Assembly: GCA_036406615.1 (NCBI GenBank)
Contig: DASXAQ010000040.1
Span: 1-40,661, forward strand
Direction of reading: 5' to 3'
Length of the DNA stretch: 40,661 bases
From: DASXAQ01 sp036406615
GTDB lineage: Bacteria > Actinomycetota > UBA4738
In this document: positions 39,568-40,661 of the stretch, piece by piece
Layout: every line of letters begins with the position of its first letter
Numbering within the stretch: position 1 is the stretch's first letter
The notes under the pieces: generated by a model
What the model was told of the DNA's origin: nothing
What the model saw: only the letters and a program-made list of their open reading frames with translations
Database searches by the model: none
Translations under genes and position numbers: made by a program

Positions 39568-40661
39568 ATGGACGCCAACGACAGGATCACCCACACCACG
39601 GACGGCGCGCCGCCCGGCCGGGCGGTCCCGGCCGCCCTGGAGGCCAGGCCCGAGCGTGCCAAGGACCGGCCCGGCCATCGCGAGGCGCGGGCGCACGCCT
39701 CGGAGCAGCCCTTCCGGTACCCGCTCGCCCGTGAATGGGCCGAGCCCGACTGGACCCGGCTGGCCGGCTACCGCGACGTCCCCGCCGAACAATGGGAGAG
39801 CGCGCAGTGGCAGCGGGCCCACACGGTCAAGAACCTCAAGGAGCTGAAGGCGGCGCTCGGCGAGCACCTGGACGACGAGCTCGCCGGCGACATCCAGCGC
39901 GACATGTTCGAACGGGCGACGATGTCGATGTTGATCCCGCCCCAGATGGTCAACACGATGAACGAACGCGACCTGCGCGCCGACCCGGTGCGCCGCTACA
40001 TGGCGCCGGCGTTCTCGGAACGCGACACCGAATGGCCGAGCCATCCCAACGCGCAGCGCGATAGCCTGCACGAGGCCGACATGTGGGCGGTGGAGGGCCT
40101 CACGCACCGCTACCCGACGAAGGTCCTCGCCGAGATGCTGCCGACGTGTCCCCAGTATTGCGGGCACTGCACGCGCATGGACCTCGTCGGCAACTCCACG
40201 CCGCAGGTGGCCAAGTACAAGTTCGAGGTCAAGCGCGAGGACCGGTACGGCCAGATGCTCGAGTACCTGCGGCGCACGCCGTCGGTGCGCGACGTCGTGG
40301 TCTCGGGCGGAGACGTCGCGAACCTGCCGATCAAGCACCTGGAGGAGTTCGTCTCGGCGCTGCTCGACATCGAGAACATCCGCGACATCCGCCTGGCCAC
40401 CAAGGGCCTGATGGGACTGCCGCAGCACTTCCTGCAGCCGGACGTGATGGAGGGCATGGAGCGCATCGGGGCGAAGGCCCGGGAGCGGGGCGTCTCGATC
40501 GCGGTGCACACGCACGTCAACCACGCAAACCAGCTGACGCCGCTCGTGGCGAAGGCGGTCGCGACGTTCTTCGACTTCGGCTTCCGGGACGTTCGGAACC
40601 AGGGCGTGCTGCTTCGGGGCGTGAACACGACCTCGAACGACCTGCTGGACCTCTGCTTCAC
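39568..40661 (+). CDS. kamA: Lysine 2,3-aminomutase (KamA), 3' end outside window
   Basis: This radical-SAM, PLP-dependent enzyme converts L-lysine to beta-lysine. The cluster motif is CPQYCGHC (C194, C198, C201). Further family segments are VVVSGGDVANLP and HTHVNHANQLTPLV. The first ~70 residues are a charged, poorly conserved extension compared with the clostridial enzyme. Only 364 codons are present, so the PLP-binding lysine and C-terminal domain lie beyond the window. ATG 39568 follows GTGGAGG. It is controlled from the intergenic region shared with the Lrp/AsnC gene. Confidence 0.92.
   Translation, partial: MDANDRITHTTDGAPPGRAVPAALEARPERAKDRPGHREARAHASEQPFRYPLAREWAEPDWTRLAGYRDVPAEQWESAQWQRAHTVKNLKELKAALGEHLDDELAGDIQRDMFERATMSMLIPPQMVNTMNERDLRADPVRRYMAPAFSERDTEWPSHPNAQRDSLHEADMWAVEGLTHRYPTKVLAEMLPTCPQYCGHCTRMDLVGNSTPQVAKYKFEVKREDRYGQMLEYLRRTPSVRDVVVSGGDVANLPIKHLEEFVSALLDIENIRDIRLATKGLMGLPQHFLQPDVMEGMERIGAKARERGVSIAVHTHVNHANQLTPLVAKAVATFFDFGFRDVRNQGVLLRGVNTTSNDLLDLCF

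Noticed and set aside
1..40661. tRNA genes, CRISPR arrays, insertion sequences, attachment sites
   Set aside because: I looked for T-loop-like GGTTCRA contexts, regularly spaced repeats and terminal inverted repeats with a transposase, and found none that hold up.

Overview
This 40.7 kb window comes from a GC-rich (about 70 %, judged by eye) actinobacterial chromosome, probably an uncultured or little-studied lineage of Actinomycetota. The main evidence is a complete Pup-proteasome locus (trmI, arc/mpa, dop, pup, prcB, prcA, pafA, pafB, pafC, tatA, tatC, helY), whose order resembles the Mycobacterium tuberculosis Rv2118c-Rv2092c region. Also typical of the phylum are the HNH/DUF222-type gene, DUF3866, frequent GTG/TTG starts and many apparently leaderless genes. 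No rRNA, tRNA, CRISPR array, insertion sequence or prophage was seen. The genes are closely packed and the region looks like core chromosome.

Layout. 1-6.3 kb: end of an HNH endonuclease, a penicillin-binding D-Ala-D-Ala carboxypeptidase, a membrane protein, rlmN, then a Rieske ferredoxin coupled to a saccharopine-dehydrogenase-like enzyme. 6.3-11.4 kb: a membrane diguanylate cyclase, a winged-helix protein fused to a beta-carbonic-anhydrase-like domain, an MFS transporter behind a clear sigma70-type promoter, and a CPA2 cation/proton antiporter. 11.5-14.8 kb: an HtrA-like lipoprotein protease, then a TtuA-type tRNA thiolase carrying its own ubiquitin-like (TtuB/ThiS/MoaD) domain, translationally coupled to the tRNA m1A58 methyltransferase TrmI. 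14.9-20.5 kb: arc-dop-pup-prcB-prcA plus a cupredoxin lipoprotein. 20.5-29.6 kb: PLD-family and LOG-family genes, pafA, DUF3866, pafB-pafC, a zinc-ribbon protein, a small membrane protein, tatA-tatC and a membrane-anchored hypothetical. 29.6-40.7 kb: helY, a lipid-kinase-like protein, an M24 peptidase, two acyl-CoA dehydrogenases flanking cysS, a thermonuclease, an Lrp/AsnC regulator, and lysine 2,3-aminomutase (cut by the window end).

How the genes work together. Arc, PrcA/PrcB, Pup, PafA and Dop form a complete pupylation-degradation pathway; PafB and PafC are its usual neighbours and DNA-damage regulators. Pup ends in Gly-Gly-Glu, so Dop should be needed for depupylation only. TtuA and TrmI act on neighbouring T-loop positions (54 and 58) of tRNA. 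The lrp/kamA pair is divergent and probably regulates lysine catabolism.

Most interesting items: (1) the TtuB-TtuA fusion coupled to TrmI; (2) the winged-helix/beta-carbonic-anhydrase-like fusion beside an MFS transporter with a promoter and inverted repeat; (3) a recurring TANNNT element 6-9 nt before the start codon at about a dozen genes, indicating leaderless transcription, including a pair of overlapping back-to-back -10 elements between DUF3866 and pafB; (4) a compound direct/inverted repeat before an acyl-CoA dehydrogenase.
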